DNA of 64,000 bases, from NCBI GenBank assembly GCA_964581895.1, contig CAZOPR010000008.1:31011-95010 (forward strand). Direction: 5' to 3'. Shown piece by piece: positions 25,925 through 33,545 of this stretch (position 1 is the first letter of the stretch; each line of letters begins with the position of its first letter). The stretch is from Exilispira sp964581895. GTDB taxonomy: Bacteria > Spirochaetota > JAAYUW01. A program made the translations under genes and the position numbers. A model generated the notes under the pieces. It did not search any database and was not told where the DNA came from. It worked only from the letters and a program-made list of their open reading frames with translations.

Positions 25925-26818
25925 ATGGAAAAAATTAAATATGCAGTTATTGGCGGTTCTGGCCTATTAAACCTTGAAAATTTAGTTGTTGAAAAAGAGT
26001 TGGAAATACAAACACCATTTGGTATGATGTCAGATAAGGTCACAATTGGATATTTCAAAGGAACAAAAAATAAAATTGCTTTTTTACCAAGACATGGAAA
26101 AAATCATACCATTATGCCATCAAATATACCTCAAAAAGCAAATGTATGGGGCTTAAAATATTTAGGTGTTGAAAAAGTCTTTGCCGTTTCAGCTGTCGGA
26201 TCTTTGAAGGAAAATATAAAACCTGGTGATCTTGTAATCCCTTCTCAGATTTTCGATAGAACAAAAGGTAGAGATTCTACTTTTTTTGAAGATGGTCTTG
26301 TTGGACATATTCCTTTCGGTGAGCCTTTTTGCCCCACTATTTCTAAATTTTTATATGATACTGTTAAAAGTCTTGGTTATCCAGTTCATAAAGATGAGAC
26401 TTATGTATGCATGGAAGGACCAGCCTTTTCAACAAAAGCAGAATCTGAATTTTACAGGATGTTAAAAGCAGGTGTTATTGGTATGACCGCTTTACCAGAA
26501 GCTAAATTATTTAGAGAAGCCGAGATTTGCTACACACTTTTATCTACAGTAACAGATTATGATTGCTGGAAAGAGGGGGAAGAATCTGTTAATGTTAAAA
26601 TGGTTCTTGAAACTATGAAGAAAAGCAATGAAATGGTTCATAATATTTTAATAAAACTATTTGAGACACTTCCAGAAAAATTTGATATTCAATGTCAATG
26701 TCAATATGCGTTGATGTATGCCATAACTACAAAAAAAGAAGGGATTTCAAAAGAAATGCTTCGAAAACTCGATTTGCTTATAGGTAAATATTATAATATT
26801 GATTTAAAAGAGGTTTAA
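25925..26818 (+). CDS. mtnP: S-methyl-5'-thioadenosine phosphorylase
   Basis: Phosphorolysis of methylthioadenosine to adenine and methylthioribose-1-phosphate in methionine salvage; 297 residues. IGGSGL at 9-14, the phosphate-binding RHGKNH, and MEGPAFSTKAES are present. TDYDCW at residues 210-215 carries the aspartates that select 6-aminopurines, which favours MTAP over an inosine/guanosine phosphorylase; GMTALPEAKLFREA also fits MTAP. AAGGGG precedes ATG 25925. The purine-salvage role links logically to the pur genes and the BMP permease elsewhere in the window. Confidence 0.93.
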   Translation: MEKIKYAVIGGSGLLNLENLVVEKELEIQTPFGMMSDKVTIGYFKGTKNKIAFLPRHGKNHTIMPSNIPQKANVWGLKYLGVEKVFAVSAVGSLKENIKPGDLVIPSQIFDRTKGRDSTFFEDGLVGHIPFGEPFCPTISKFLYDTVKSLGYPVHKDETYVCMEGPAFSTKAESEFYRMLKAGVIGMTALPEAKLFREAEICYTLLSTVTDYDCWKEGEESVNVKMVLETMKKSNEMVHNILIKLFETLPEKFDIQCQCQYALMYAITTKKEGISKEMLRKLDLLIGKYYNIDLKEV

Positions 26819-26823
26819 TATAA

Positions 26824-27192
26824 ATGTATTTTTTAATCTTTATGCCACTTTTTATGCAACCTTTAATTTTTCAAGATTCCTTTTCAAATGATTTTAATTT
26901 AAATTCACTAAATTTTTCAAATATCTATCTTTATCCTTTCTCTTTTTTATCTGATATTTCCTTACTAAATATTGATAAAGTTGAAAAAGAATCAATATTT
27001 TCAAGATCTGAAAATATCTTTTTTCTATTACTTCCATTATTGTACTTTTATCTTTCAAACATGGTAAAATTATCTCAAATTTTACAAAATGGTTTTGTTT
27101 CTGATTCTTTTTCAACTATAGAAAATAGATACATCTGGGGCTCTATATTTGCTATTAGTATAAATATAATTATCCATGATATTTTCCTTTAA
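26824..27192 (+). CDS. small hypothetical protein with two hydrophobic segments
   Basis: 122 residues, not recognised. Starts six bases after mtnP with AAGAGG nearby. Hydrophobic stretches at about 1-16, 65-80 and 107-120; the middle is Ser/Asn/Phe-rich (FSNDFNLNSLNFSNI). Could be a membrane protein or a chance open frame in Phe/Leu-rich DNA; a shorter open frame on the other strand overlaps it. Ribosome binding site and close spacing tip the balance towards a real gene. Confidence 0.45.
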   Translation: MYFLIFMPLFMQPLIFQDSFSNDFNLNSLNFSNIYLYPFSFLSDISLLNIDKVEKESIFSRSENIFFLLLPLLYFYLSNMVKLSQILQNGFVSDSFSTIENRYIWGSIFAISINIIIHDIFL

Positions 27193-27257
27193 AAATCTAT
27201 AGTAAAAATTTTTTTTATATTTTAAGATTTGAATATTAAAAAATTATGAGGTTAAAA

Positions 27258-27920
27258 ATGAAAAATGAACTAATTAGAAGATTACTCTTGGTGTTACTAA
27301 TAATTTTTCTTACAATATTTATAGATCAGATCAGTAAATATCTGATCTCACATAATATGGATTTATACTCTTTTAAATCTATTATTCCAGATCTGTTAAA
27401 TTTTAGATATATTACAAATTATGGGTTTTTACTTGGTATAGGTTCAAACTTAAATGATGGAAGAACATTTAATAAAGTTGTAATAATCACTATCTTCGCT
27501 TTATTTGTCCTATTAGGTTATTTTATCTATATCTTTTTTCAAAAAACAACATCCAATTTTCTTCTTGTTACTTTTTCCATACTTATTGGTGGTGCATGGG
27601 GAAATTTTTTAGATAGACTTATAAAGGGAAAAGTGGTAGATTTTTTAGAATTTGTACTTCCTTTTAAAAGAATTGGCAGATTCTATATTGGTTCCACCCC
27701 AATATTTAATATGGCTGATTTTTTTGTAACAGTTGGTATTGTATTGCTTTTAATCTATTATTTCATTATAGAACCGAAAGAACATAATAAAAGAAAAGCT
27801 GAAGAATCATCTTCAAATCTATCACAAACCGAGTTTTCAAATAGTACCAAGTTAAATCAAAAAATTGACGAAGAAGAACAGGATTTAGGAAACGAAGAAG
27901 AAAATTTAATAAAAAAATAA
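27258..27920 (+). CDS. lspA: lipoprotein signal peptidase (signal peptidase II)
   Basis: Inner-membrane aspartyl protease that cleaves prolipoproteins after lipidation; 220 residues. Four hydrophobic helices and the motifs DQISKYLI (23-30), NYGFLLGI (54-61), GNFLDRLIKGKVVDF with catalytic D128, and FNMADFF with catalytic D154. ATG 27258 is used because ATGAGG at 27246 provides its ribosome binding site. Unlike typical LspA (about 160 residues) it has a 45-residue hydrophilic, acidic, Ser/Glu/Lys-rich C-terminal tail. Likely substrate in this window: the BMP lipoprotein at 37163. Confidence 0.94.
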   Translation: MKNELIRRLLLVLLIIFLTIFIDQISKYLISHNMDLYSFKSIIPDLLNFRYITNYGFLLGIGSNLNDGRTFNKVVIITIFALFVLLGYFIYIFFQKTTSNFLLVTFSILIGGAWGNFLDRLIKGKVVDFLEFVLPFKRIGRFYIGSTPIFNMADFFVTVGIVLLLIYYFIIEPKEHNKRKAEESSSNLSQTEFSNSTKLNQKIDEEEQDLGNEEENLIKK

Positions 27921-27943
27921 AATTTGGATAAAGATATATTTGA

Positions 27944-28080
27944 AGATATAAATAGAGATATAAATAAAAATAAAAATAAAAGTAAAAATACAAGTAAAAG
28001 TATAAGTAAAAATATAAGTATAAATACAAGTAAAAGTATTAGTAAAAATATAAATAAAAATATAAGAAAAAATACAAATG
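27944..28080 (+). repeat. A-rich 6/12-bp periodic repeat after lspA
   Basis: Alternating hexamers of the type AATAAA, AGTAAA, AATATA run for about 135 bases. Because the period is a multiple of three, the plus-strand frame from TTG 27924 to TAA 28089-28091 stays open (55 codons of Asn/Ser/Lys/Ile), as does a Tyr/Leu/Phe frame on the minus strand. I regard both as by-products of the repeat. The rest of 27921-28213 is AT-rich spacer with no recognised signal. Confidence 0.7.
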
Positions 28081-28213
28081 AAGTTAATTAAACTTAATGG
28101 AAATAATGAAAAATATCTTAAGCCATTAAAGAAATAGTTTAGTTCAGAACAAATGAAATATAGTAAAAATTAGAAAAAAGAGAGCTTTTTTAAAATAATA
28201 TTTAAGTTTAAGT

Positions 28214-29161
28214 ATGGTAGAAAGTAAAAAAGAGAAAGAAGATGAAATTGAATTTTTTCAAATTGTTATTCCAGAAAACACATTATCGACAAGAGTAGAT
28301 AAATTTTTATCTGAATATAGTGGATATTCGAGAAGTAGAATATCAAATTATACTTATAAGCTTTTAATTAATAATAAAGAAGAAAAACTCTCTAAAATAA
28401 TAAAGCCAAAAGATCTTGTTCAAATTTATTTGAAAATACCTGATGACTATACAGAAATTATTCCCCAAAAATATGACTTAGATATAATTTATGAAGATGA
28501 TTTATTAATTGTTATAAAAAAACCTTTTAATGTCCCTACTCACCCATCCTTTGGGCATTCATCTGATACAATCCTAAATTATATTAAATACTATCTATTG
28601 AATAAAAATGAAAATCCTTTACCTGATTGTGGTATGGTCCATAGATTAGATAAAGATACAGAAGGACTTTTAATATTTGCAAAAACAATTGAAAGTCAGG
28701 CATATTTGAAATTTCTTTTTATGAATAGACAAATTGAAAAAAATTATTTTGCAATAATAAAAGGAATCATTGAACCGAAGTTTGCTGAATTTAACGATAA
28801 ACTTAAACGAGATCCAAACGATAGACTAAAATATAAGGTTTGTTTAAGTGGAAAAGAAGCGATTTTATCTTATAGTCGTATCGGCGTTTCATCAGATTAT
28901 AGTGCTTTAGACATTAATCTTAAAACTGGAAGGACTCATCAAATAAGAGTTCAATTTTCATATAGAGGACATTTTGTTATTGGTGATCCAATATATGGGA
29001 AAAAGCAGAATAAAATTTATGAAGAATATGGTATGCTTTTATTATCTAAAAGAATAAGATTTGTTCATCCTAAGGATAAAAAATTTTTAGAATTTGAAAT
29101 TGATCTACCTCAAAGATTTAAAAAATTTATAAATGATTATAAAATAATTTTAGAAGGTTAA
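28214..29161 (+). CDS. RluA/RluD-family 23S rRNA pseudouridine synthase
   Basis: 315 residues. An N-terminal S4 RNA-binding domain (about 20-75, RVDKFLSEYSGYSRSRIS) is followed by the catalytic domain with HRLDKDTEGLLIFAK; H143-D146 with D146 the catalytic aspartate. RTHQIRVQFSYRGH and GDPIYG are the later conserved motifs. Probably modifies the helix 69 region of 23S rRNA as RluD does, but the exact sites cannot be read from sequence. Weak ribosome binding site. Next gene starts seven bases downstream. Confidence 0.92.
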   Translation: MVESKKEKEDEIEFFQIVIPENTLSTRVDKFLSEYSGYSRSRISNYTYKLLINNKEEKLSKIIKPKDLVQIYLKIPDDYTEIIPQKYDLDIIYEDDLLIVIKKPFNVPTHPSFGHSSDTILNYIKYYLLNKNENPLPDCGMVHRLDKDTEGLLIFAKTIESQAYLKFLFMNRQIEKNYFAIIKGIIEPKFAEFNDKLKRDPNDRLKYKVCLSGKEAILSYSRIGVSSDYSALDINLKTGRTHQIRVQFSYRGHFVIGDPIYGKKQNKIYEEYGMLLLSKRIRFVHPKDKKFLEFEIDLPQRFKKFINDYKIILEG

Positions 29162-29167
29162 AACAGT

Positions 29168-30241
29168 ATGAGAATGAATATAGGTTTTACTGGTATTTCT
29201 GGAATGCTTGGTAAGAATTTTTTAGACTATTACTTAAAAAATAATGATTTAAGAGAAAAATATAAAATTATTGGTTTATCGAGGAATATTTCAAAAGATT
29301 TGATAAAAAAATATAAAGATAATTCCGACGATATAGTTTTCAGAAATGTAAACTATTTTGATAAAAATAACTTAAAGAATTCACTTGAATCTATTGATAT
29401 TTTGATCCATGCTGCTGGAGTTACAAAAGGTAATTATTATGAAATATTTAAAAAAGGAAATATCGAAGTTACTGAAAATCTTATAAAAGTAATTGAAGAT
29501 GAAAAACTGCCCATAAAAAATTTCATCTTTATTTCTTCTCAATCAGTTCTAGGTCCATCTGATATAGATAATAAAAAAAGTATAGATAAAAAAACAAATA
29601 TAGATAAAAAAGCGAAAGAGATTTATTTTGATGAAGAAAATAGTTACAATCCTATCTCAAGTTATGGAAAAAGTAAAGTAGAAGCAGAGATAAAGATCAA
29701 AAATTCAAGTATAAACTGGGTTATTGTAAGGTTTCCTACAATTTTTGGAAAATATGAGATGGACTCTTTAATTTTGTTTAAGTTCGCAAATAAAAGGATT
29801 GTAATAGATACATCCTGGGAAAATTTTACATTATCATATATTTTAGCCGAAGATGGGGTAAAATTGTTATTTTATTTAATAGATAAGATAGAAAACAGTT
29901 TTGAGAAAGTAAATAAAAAAGTTTACCACTTTTGCTATGATAAACCTATTAAAATTAGAGATTTTATGAATGAAATAATAGGGTTTTCAAATAAAAAAGC
30001 ATTTTTTAAAATTTTGGCACCAAAATTCTTGTTTAAAATAACTGCTTTATTTTTTACTTTAGTTTCAATATTAAACAAAAAAGCAATAATAATAAATAAA
30101 GAAAAGGTCAGTGAATTTTTGCATTCAAAATGGTTTATGGCAAATGATAAAACTAAGCAAATATTGTCTTTAAATAAAATCGAAAGAGAGGCAAGTTTAC
30201 AAGAAATATATCAGTGGTATAAAAAGGAAGGATTAATCTGA
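29168..30241 (+). CDS. NAD-dependent epimerase/dehydratase (extended SDR)
   Basis: 357 residues. Rossmann motif GFTGISGMLG at 6-15, DILIHAAG for the adenine side, and active-site SYGKSK (YxxxK) after FISSQS. Probably acts on a nucleotide sugar or isoprenoid/sterol-like substrate; a C-terminal hydrophobic stretch (about 280-310) suggests membrane association. Between strand and active site lies a low-complexity insert, residues 133-150, made of three copies of IDKKxx (54 bases at 29564-29617). Next gene follows after one base, so it is co-transcribed with the PAP2 gene; a lipid or glycolipid role for the pair is inference. Confidence 0.82.
   Translation: MRMNIGFTGISGMLGKNFLDYYLKNNDLREKYKIIGLSRNISKDLIKKYKDNSDDIVFRNVNYFDKNNLKNSLESIDILIHAAGVTKGNYYEIFKKGNIEVTENLIKVIEDEKLPIKNFIFISSQSVLGPSDIDNKKSIDKKTNIDKKAKEIYFDEENSYNPISSYGKSKVEAEIKIKNSSINWVIVRFPTIFGKYEMDSLILFKFANKRIVIDTSWENFTLSYILAEDGVKLLFYLIDKIENSFEKVNKKVYHFCYDKPIKIRDFMNEIIGFSNKKAFFKILAPKFLFKITALFFTLVSILNKKAIIINKEKVSEFLHSKWFMANDKTKQILSLNKIEREASLQEIYQWYKKEGLI
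29564..29617 (+). repeat. 18-bp tandem repeat, three copies, inside the epimerase gene
   Basis: Three degenerate 18-base units starting ATAGAT at 29564, 29582 and 29600 encode IDNKKS, IDKKTN, IDKKAK. In frame, so the protein stays intact. Confidence 0.75.
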
Positions 30242-30242
30242 T

Positions 30243-31235
30243 ATGGATAAAAAATCATTGTCACTATATCCAATTGATCTTGTAATAATAATCTTAAACC
30301 TGATTTTTGCTCTGTTTAGTTTTTTAAATCTTGGTAAACTTTATATTAAAGTTGGTAGATTTAGTTTTGATAGGGAATTTTTAGTTGGCTTTTTCTTTTT
30401 GTTTGTAAATCTGTTTGTATTATTTTGGATAAAGGTTTCAAATCCTTCAAAAAATAAAATTGTGCAATTCTTCAGACTTTTTTATGGGCAAGCCTTTTAT
30501 ATTATATATTTTCCTGAATGTATTACTCTTTCGCAGCTTTTTTATAATGGTAAATCTTTCGATTCAATTTTTGCATATTTAGATTTCATAATATTTCACT
30601 ATCAACCAGCTGTAGAATTTAGCAAAGCATTTATAACAAATAGATATATTAATGAGTTATTCTTTTTTTCTTATTTTGCCTATTATTTACTTATGACTGC
30701 TGGATGGTGGATACTCTATTTTAGAAAAAAAAAGAAATTAGCTCATTATTGTTTTTTTGTAACAACATTGAGTTTTGGGTTTTTATATATATGGTATACT
30801 TTTTTCCCTGTAAAAGGGCCTAAGTTTTATATAGAATCATTACATAATGTCTGGTATTCAAATTTCCAGGGATTTTATTTCACAAACCTTATGAAGAGAA
30901 TATTCAATTCAGCAAATTTAGGAGGCGCTGCCTTCCCCTCATCTCATGTTGCGATTTCACTTATTGCACTTTTCTTAAATAGAACATATAACAAGAATCT
31001 GATGCCAATAATTTTTCCTCTAACATTGACACTTATGCTTTCAACAGTTTATTTGTATGCTCATTATTTTGTAGATGTCATCGGAGGAATATTTGCCGCA
31101 ATAATGCTTTATACATATGTACCTCTTCTTCAAAATTTATTCTTAAAATTAGCAAAAAATTTTAGTAAAATACTAATAGAAAAATTTAATTTTAAACAAA
31201 TTAACTCCATTGAAGAAGACCTTTCTGTTGAATAG
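30243..31235 (+). CDS. PAP2-superfamily membrane phosphatase/phosphotransferase
   Basis: 330 residues with about six hydrophobic helices (12-30, 44-62, 75-90, 135-155, 168-190, and pairs after 235). The three PAP2 motifs are recognisable: KGPKFY (motif 1, reduced), AFPSSHVA (motif 2) and YAHYFVDVIGG (motif 3 with catalytic His). The long N-terminal part and GPK form of motif 1 resemble the subgroup related to inositol-phosphorylceramide synthase more than simple phosphatases. Likely acts on lipid phosphates at the membrane. AAGGAAGGA precedes the start, in operon with the epimerase. Confidence 0.8.
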   Translation: MDKKSLSLYPIDLVIIILNLIFALFSFLNLGKLYIKVGRFSFDREFLVGFFFLFVNLFVLFWIKVSNPSKNKIVQFFRLFYGQAFYIIYFPECITLSQLFYNGKSFDSIFAYLDFIIFHYQPAVEFSKAFITNRYINELFFFSYFAYYLLMTAGWWILYFRKKKKLAHYCFFVTTLSFGFLYIWYTFFPVKGPKFYIESLHNVWYSNFQGFYFTNLMKRIFNSANLGGAAFPSSHVAISLIALFLNRTYNKNLMPIIFPLTLTLMLSTVYLYAHYFVDVIGGIFAAIMLYTYVPLLQNLFLKLAKNFSKILIEKFNFKQINSIEEDLSVE

Positions 31236-31475
31236 TATCTATTATCCAGTGTGGATCAAACTTAAAATTTAGCTTATATTTCATAAAATGAAACTTAACA
31301 TTTTTAATTTATTCAAGTTTTTAAAGTATTTTCTTTTAGTAAAAAATATTTTTATTCTTTCAAATAAAGTAAATTTAATTTTTGTATTAAATAATTATAA
31401 AAATAAATCGAAAAATTAAATATATCAATTCTATAATTAATTATAATAATTTAATAAAATAAATTATAAATATTA
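31236..31475. other. AT-rich spacer without recognised gene
   Basis: Between the PAP2 gene and the promoter of the DUF2089 gene. Apart from short A/T runs I see no gene, no hairpin with T-run and no tRNA. Confidence 0.6.
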
Positions 31476-31504
31476 TTGACAAATAAATTAAAATATGTTA
31501 TATA
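31476..31504 (+). promoter_or_regulatory. strong promoter of the DUF2089 module
   Basis: TTGACA at 31476-31481, a 17-base spacer, and TATATA at 31499-31504 with an extended -10 TGT (31496-31498). Predicted start near 31511 leaves a 25-base leader with TGGAGG (31526-31531). The best sigma-70-type match I found in the window. It also excludes a TTG at 31509 as the gene start. Confidence 0.75.
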
Positions 31505-31535
31505 TTAATTGAAGTTCGAAATTGATGGAGGTTTT

Positions 31536-31910
31536 ATGAAAAAAATGATAGGTAGATGTCCTATATGTGGGGAGCCTCTAACTGTTACATCTTTATTTTG
31601 CAAAGAATGCAATCTTACTATCTCAAGTGAATTTGAACTTGATGGATTTTTTAAGTTAACAAATGAGCAACTACTTTTTGTTAAAACTTTTATAAGAAAT
31701 AGAGGTAATATAAAGGAAGTAGAAAAAGAATTAGGAATATCCTATCCTACCGTACGAAATAAGCTTGATGAGATAATTGAAGCACTTGGTTATAAAATAG
31801 AAGGTAAAGACGATTTTCAAAACAAGAGAAAGGAGATTTTAGCAAAGCTTGAAAAAGGCGAGATTACATCTGAACAAGCGATAGAGCTTTTAAAAGATAT
31901 TGAGTATTAA
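31536..31910 (+). CDS. DUF2089-family zinc-ribbon / helix-turn-helix protein
   Basis: 124 residues. Zinc ribbon C8, C11, C22, C25 (CPICG, CKEC), then a helix-turn-helix (about 58-85, EVEKELGISYPTVRNKLDEI) of the kind seen in DUF2089 proteins, and a short C-terminal helical hairpin ILAKLEKGEITSEQAIELL. Predicted DNA-binding regulator; no target known to me. It is first in a three-gene operon with its own strong promoter, followed after 10 bases by a DUF4097 protein. The C-terminal hairpin recurs in both partners, which suggests they interact or regulate each other. Confidence 0.85.
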   Translation: MKKMIGRCPICGEPLTVTSLFCKECNLTISSEFELDGFFKLTNEQLLFVKTFIRNRGNIKEVEKELGISYPTVRNKLDEIIEALGYKIEGKDDFQNKRKEILAKLEKGEITSEQAIELLKDIEY

Positions 31911-31920
31911 GGGGATTATT

Positions 31921-32901
31921 ATGGAAATAAAAAAAATAAATGGCTCAGATATTACCTCTTTTTCATTTCAGTTATCTTCAGCCGACCTTATTATTGAGCA
32001 GTCTAATTCAAATACAATTGAAATAGAAACAGATGCGATTTTAGATCAAGATTATGAAATAATTGAAAAGACAAATATGATAGAACTAATAGAAAAAAGA
32101 AGAAATTTTTTAAACTTTTCTTTTTTTAATAGCTCAAAATATTTTAAGATAATAATTCCAGAAAGAATTTCTCTTTTTATTTCAATAGCTTCTGGAGATT
32201 TAAGTATCTTAAACAAAGTAAGTGAAGAAGATAATAAAAATTACTTTAAGACAAAGGCAATAGATGTAAAACTTACTTCTGGAGATTTATCTGCTGAAAA
32301 TTTATCTACTGCAATATTTATCTTTTCCTCTACTTCTTCTGACTTATCTATAAAAAATTCAAAGTTAGGGAAAACAAAAATAAAAGGTATATCTTCTGAT
32401 TTATATCTTAATAATTGTATGATTGATGAAATTGAAGCTAAAACAATTTCGGGAGATATCACATTAAAATTATTAAGTTTCAATAAGATTGAAGCGGATT
32501 TGAAGTCTGGAGATATTAGTATAATCTGTCCAAAAACTAAAATAAATGGTTCATTTGATACTCTTTCTGGTGATATTGAGTTAAATGGAATTGAAATAGA
32601 TAAAAGCATTGCTTCTCCGTACTTATACTTAAAAACATTATCGGGAGATATTTCTGTCAATGGTAAGTACGAAGTATCCCAAACTCCAGTCCCTTCGCAG
32701 GTGAATGAACCAATAAAGTCAGCTTTTGAAGAATCTACCAAGAAAGATGAAAGAGAAAAGTTTATTCAACTTTTATTTGATGGTAAGATCTCTGAAAAAG
32801 AAGCTGCGGAGCTTTTAAAAGGTTTTGGATTTACCGAAGAAGAAATCGATTCAATATTTGAAGAGTATCTTTTTAGAAAAATTAACAAGGGTGATAAATA
32901 A
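31921..32901 (+). CDS. DUF4097 beta-helix protein with C-terminal SHOCT-like hairpin
   Basis: 326 residues. Repeated SGDLS, SGDIS, SSDLS motifs (at least eight) mark the DUF4097 putative-adhesin beta-helix; in Firmicutes such proteins (YvlB, LiaX) belong to envelope-stress circuits. No signal peptide or membrane helix is seen, so it is probably cytoplasmic. The C-terminal 55 residues contain FIQLLFDGKISEKEAAELL, matching hairpins in both neighbouring proteins. ATG 31921 follows AAGGGGAT. Middle gene of the three-gene operon. Confidence 0.8.
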   Translation: MEIKKINGSDITSFSFQLSSADLIIEQSNSNTIEIETDAILDQDYEIIEKTNMIELIEKRRNFLNFSFFNSSKYFKIIIPERISLFISIASGDLSILNKVSEEDNKNYFKTKAIDVKLTSGDLSAENLSTAIFIFSSTSSDLSIKNSKLGKTKIKGISSDLYLNNCMIDEIEAKTISGDITLKLLSFNKIEADLKSGDISIICPKTKINGSFDTLSGDIELNGIEIDKSIASPYLYLKTLSGDISVNGKYEVSQTPVPSQVNEPIKSAFEESTKKDEREKFIQLLFDGKISEKEAAELLKGFGFTEEEIDSIFEEYLFRKINKGDK

Positions 32902-32912
32902 AGGGAGGTATT

Positions 32913-33428
32913 ATGAGTGATTCAATTTTTTTTGAACTAGAATCTGAAAAGAAAAAAATATTAAAAATGGTTGAAGAAAAAAAGATAACTGCGGAAGAAG
33001 CAGATAGATTGATCTCTATTTTAGAAGAATCTGTCTTGAAAGAAGAAGCGAAAGAAAAATTAAAAGAAGAAATGAGAGAAGCAAAAGATGAAGATAAAAG
33101 TTCAAATCAATTAGGCTTAAAAAGAGAAAAGATACCTAATGTAAAAGGTAAAATAGTGGTTCATGTTTTTGAAAATGGCGTAAAAAAAGTCAATGTTGTT
33201 TTACCTATAGCACTTGCAAAGCTTGCCGATAAACTGCCGATTCAAAGTAACATTTCTGGTCAATTTGATGGTCAGAATCAGATTTCGATAAAAGATTTAT
33301 TTAAGACAGCTAAAGAAAATGGATTAAATATAGAGCAAGGGATGTACATTCTTGTAAAAGATGATGAAGTTCATATTTATGATGCGGATGGACTAGAATT
33401 TGTCAATGTTACAGAAATTAAAAAATAA
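32913..33428 (+). CDS. SHOCT-like hairpin protein of unknown function
   Basis: 171 residues. The N-terminal 11-38 contains ILKMVEEKKITAEEADRLI, followed by a charged coiled-coil-like stretch (about 40-70) and an alpha/beta C-terminal half (VKGKIVVHVFENGVKKVNVVLP, then helix and DEVHIYDADG). The C-terminal half resembles the short non-helix domain found in YvlB-like neighbours, but I cannot name it. No membrane segment. GGGAGG precedes the start 11 bases after the DUF4097 gene. Last gene of the module; terminator hairpin follows. Confidence 0.65.
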   Translation: MSDSIFFELESEKKKILKMVEEKKITAEEADRLISILEESVLKEEAKEKLKEEMREAKDEDKSSNQLGLKREKIPNVKGKIVVHVFENGVKKVNVVLPIALAKLADKLPIQSNISGQFDGQNQISIKDLFKTAKENGLNIEQGMYILVKDDEVHIYDADGLEFVNVTEIKK

Positions 33429-33433
33429 AAGAA

Positions 33434-33487
33434 GGGCTAACTCATATTTAAAATTAAGAATCTATTTTTCAAATAATGAGATAGCCC
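33434..33487 (-). terminator. convergent-gene hairpin, terminator of eno
   Basis: GGGCTAACTCAT (33434-33445) pairs with ATGAGATAGCCC (33476-33487) with one mismatch and a 30-base loop. On the minus strand the arm is followed by a T-rich run (complement of 33421-33433), so it best serves enolase; it also lies between the convergent genes. Shares its core with the hairpins at 38268 and 47644. Confidence 0.6.
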
Positions 33488-33545
33488 AAAAGCAATTTAA
33501 TATAACAAAAGCATAACTTTAATAATAGAAATTTATTTATTTTAC

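Noticed and set aside
26894..27115. Open frame opposite the small membrane gene after mtnP
   Set aside because: Shorter than the plus-strand frame, no ribosome binding site, and out of operon context.
27766..28029. Minus-strand frame of almost only Tyr, Leu and Phe
   Set aside because: Product of the hexamer repeat after lspA and overlaps the lspA tail; no ribosome binding site.
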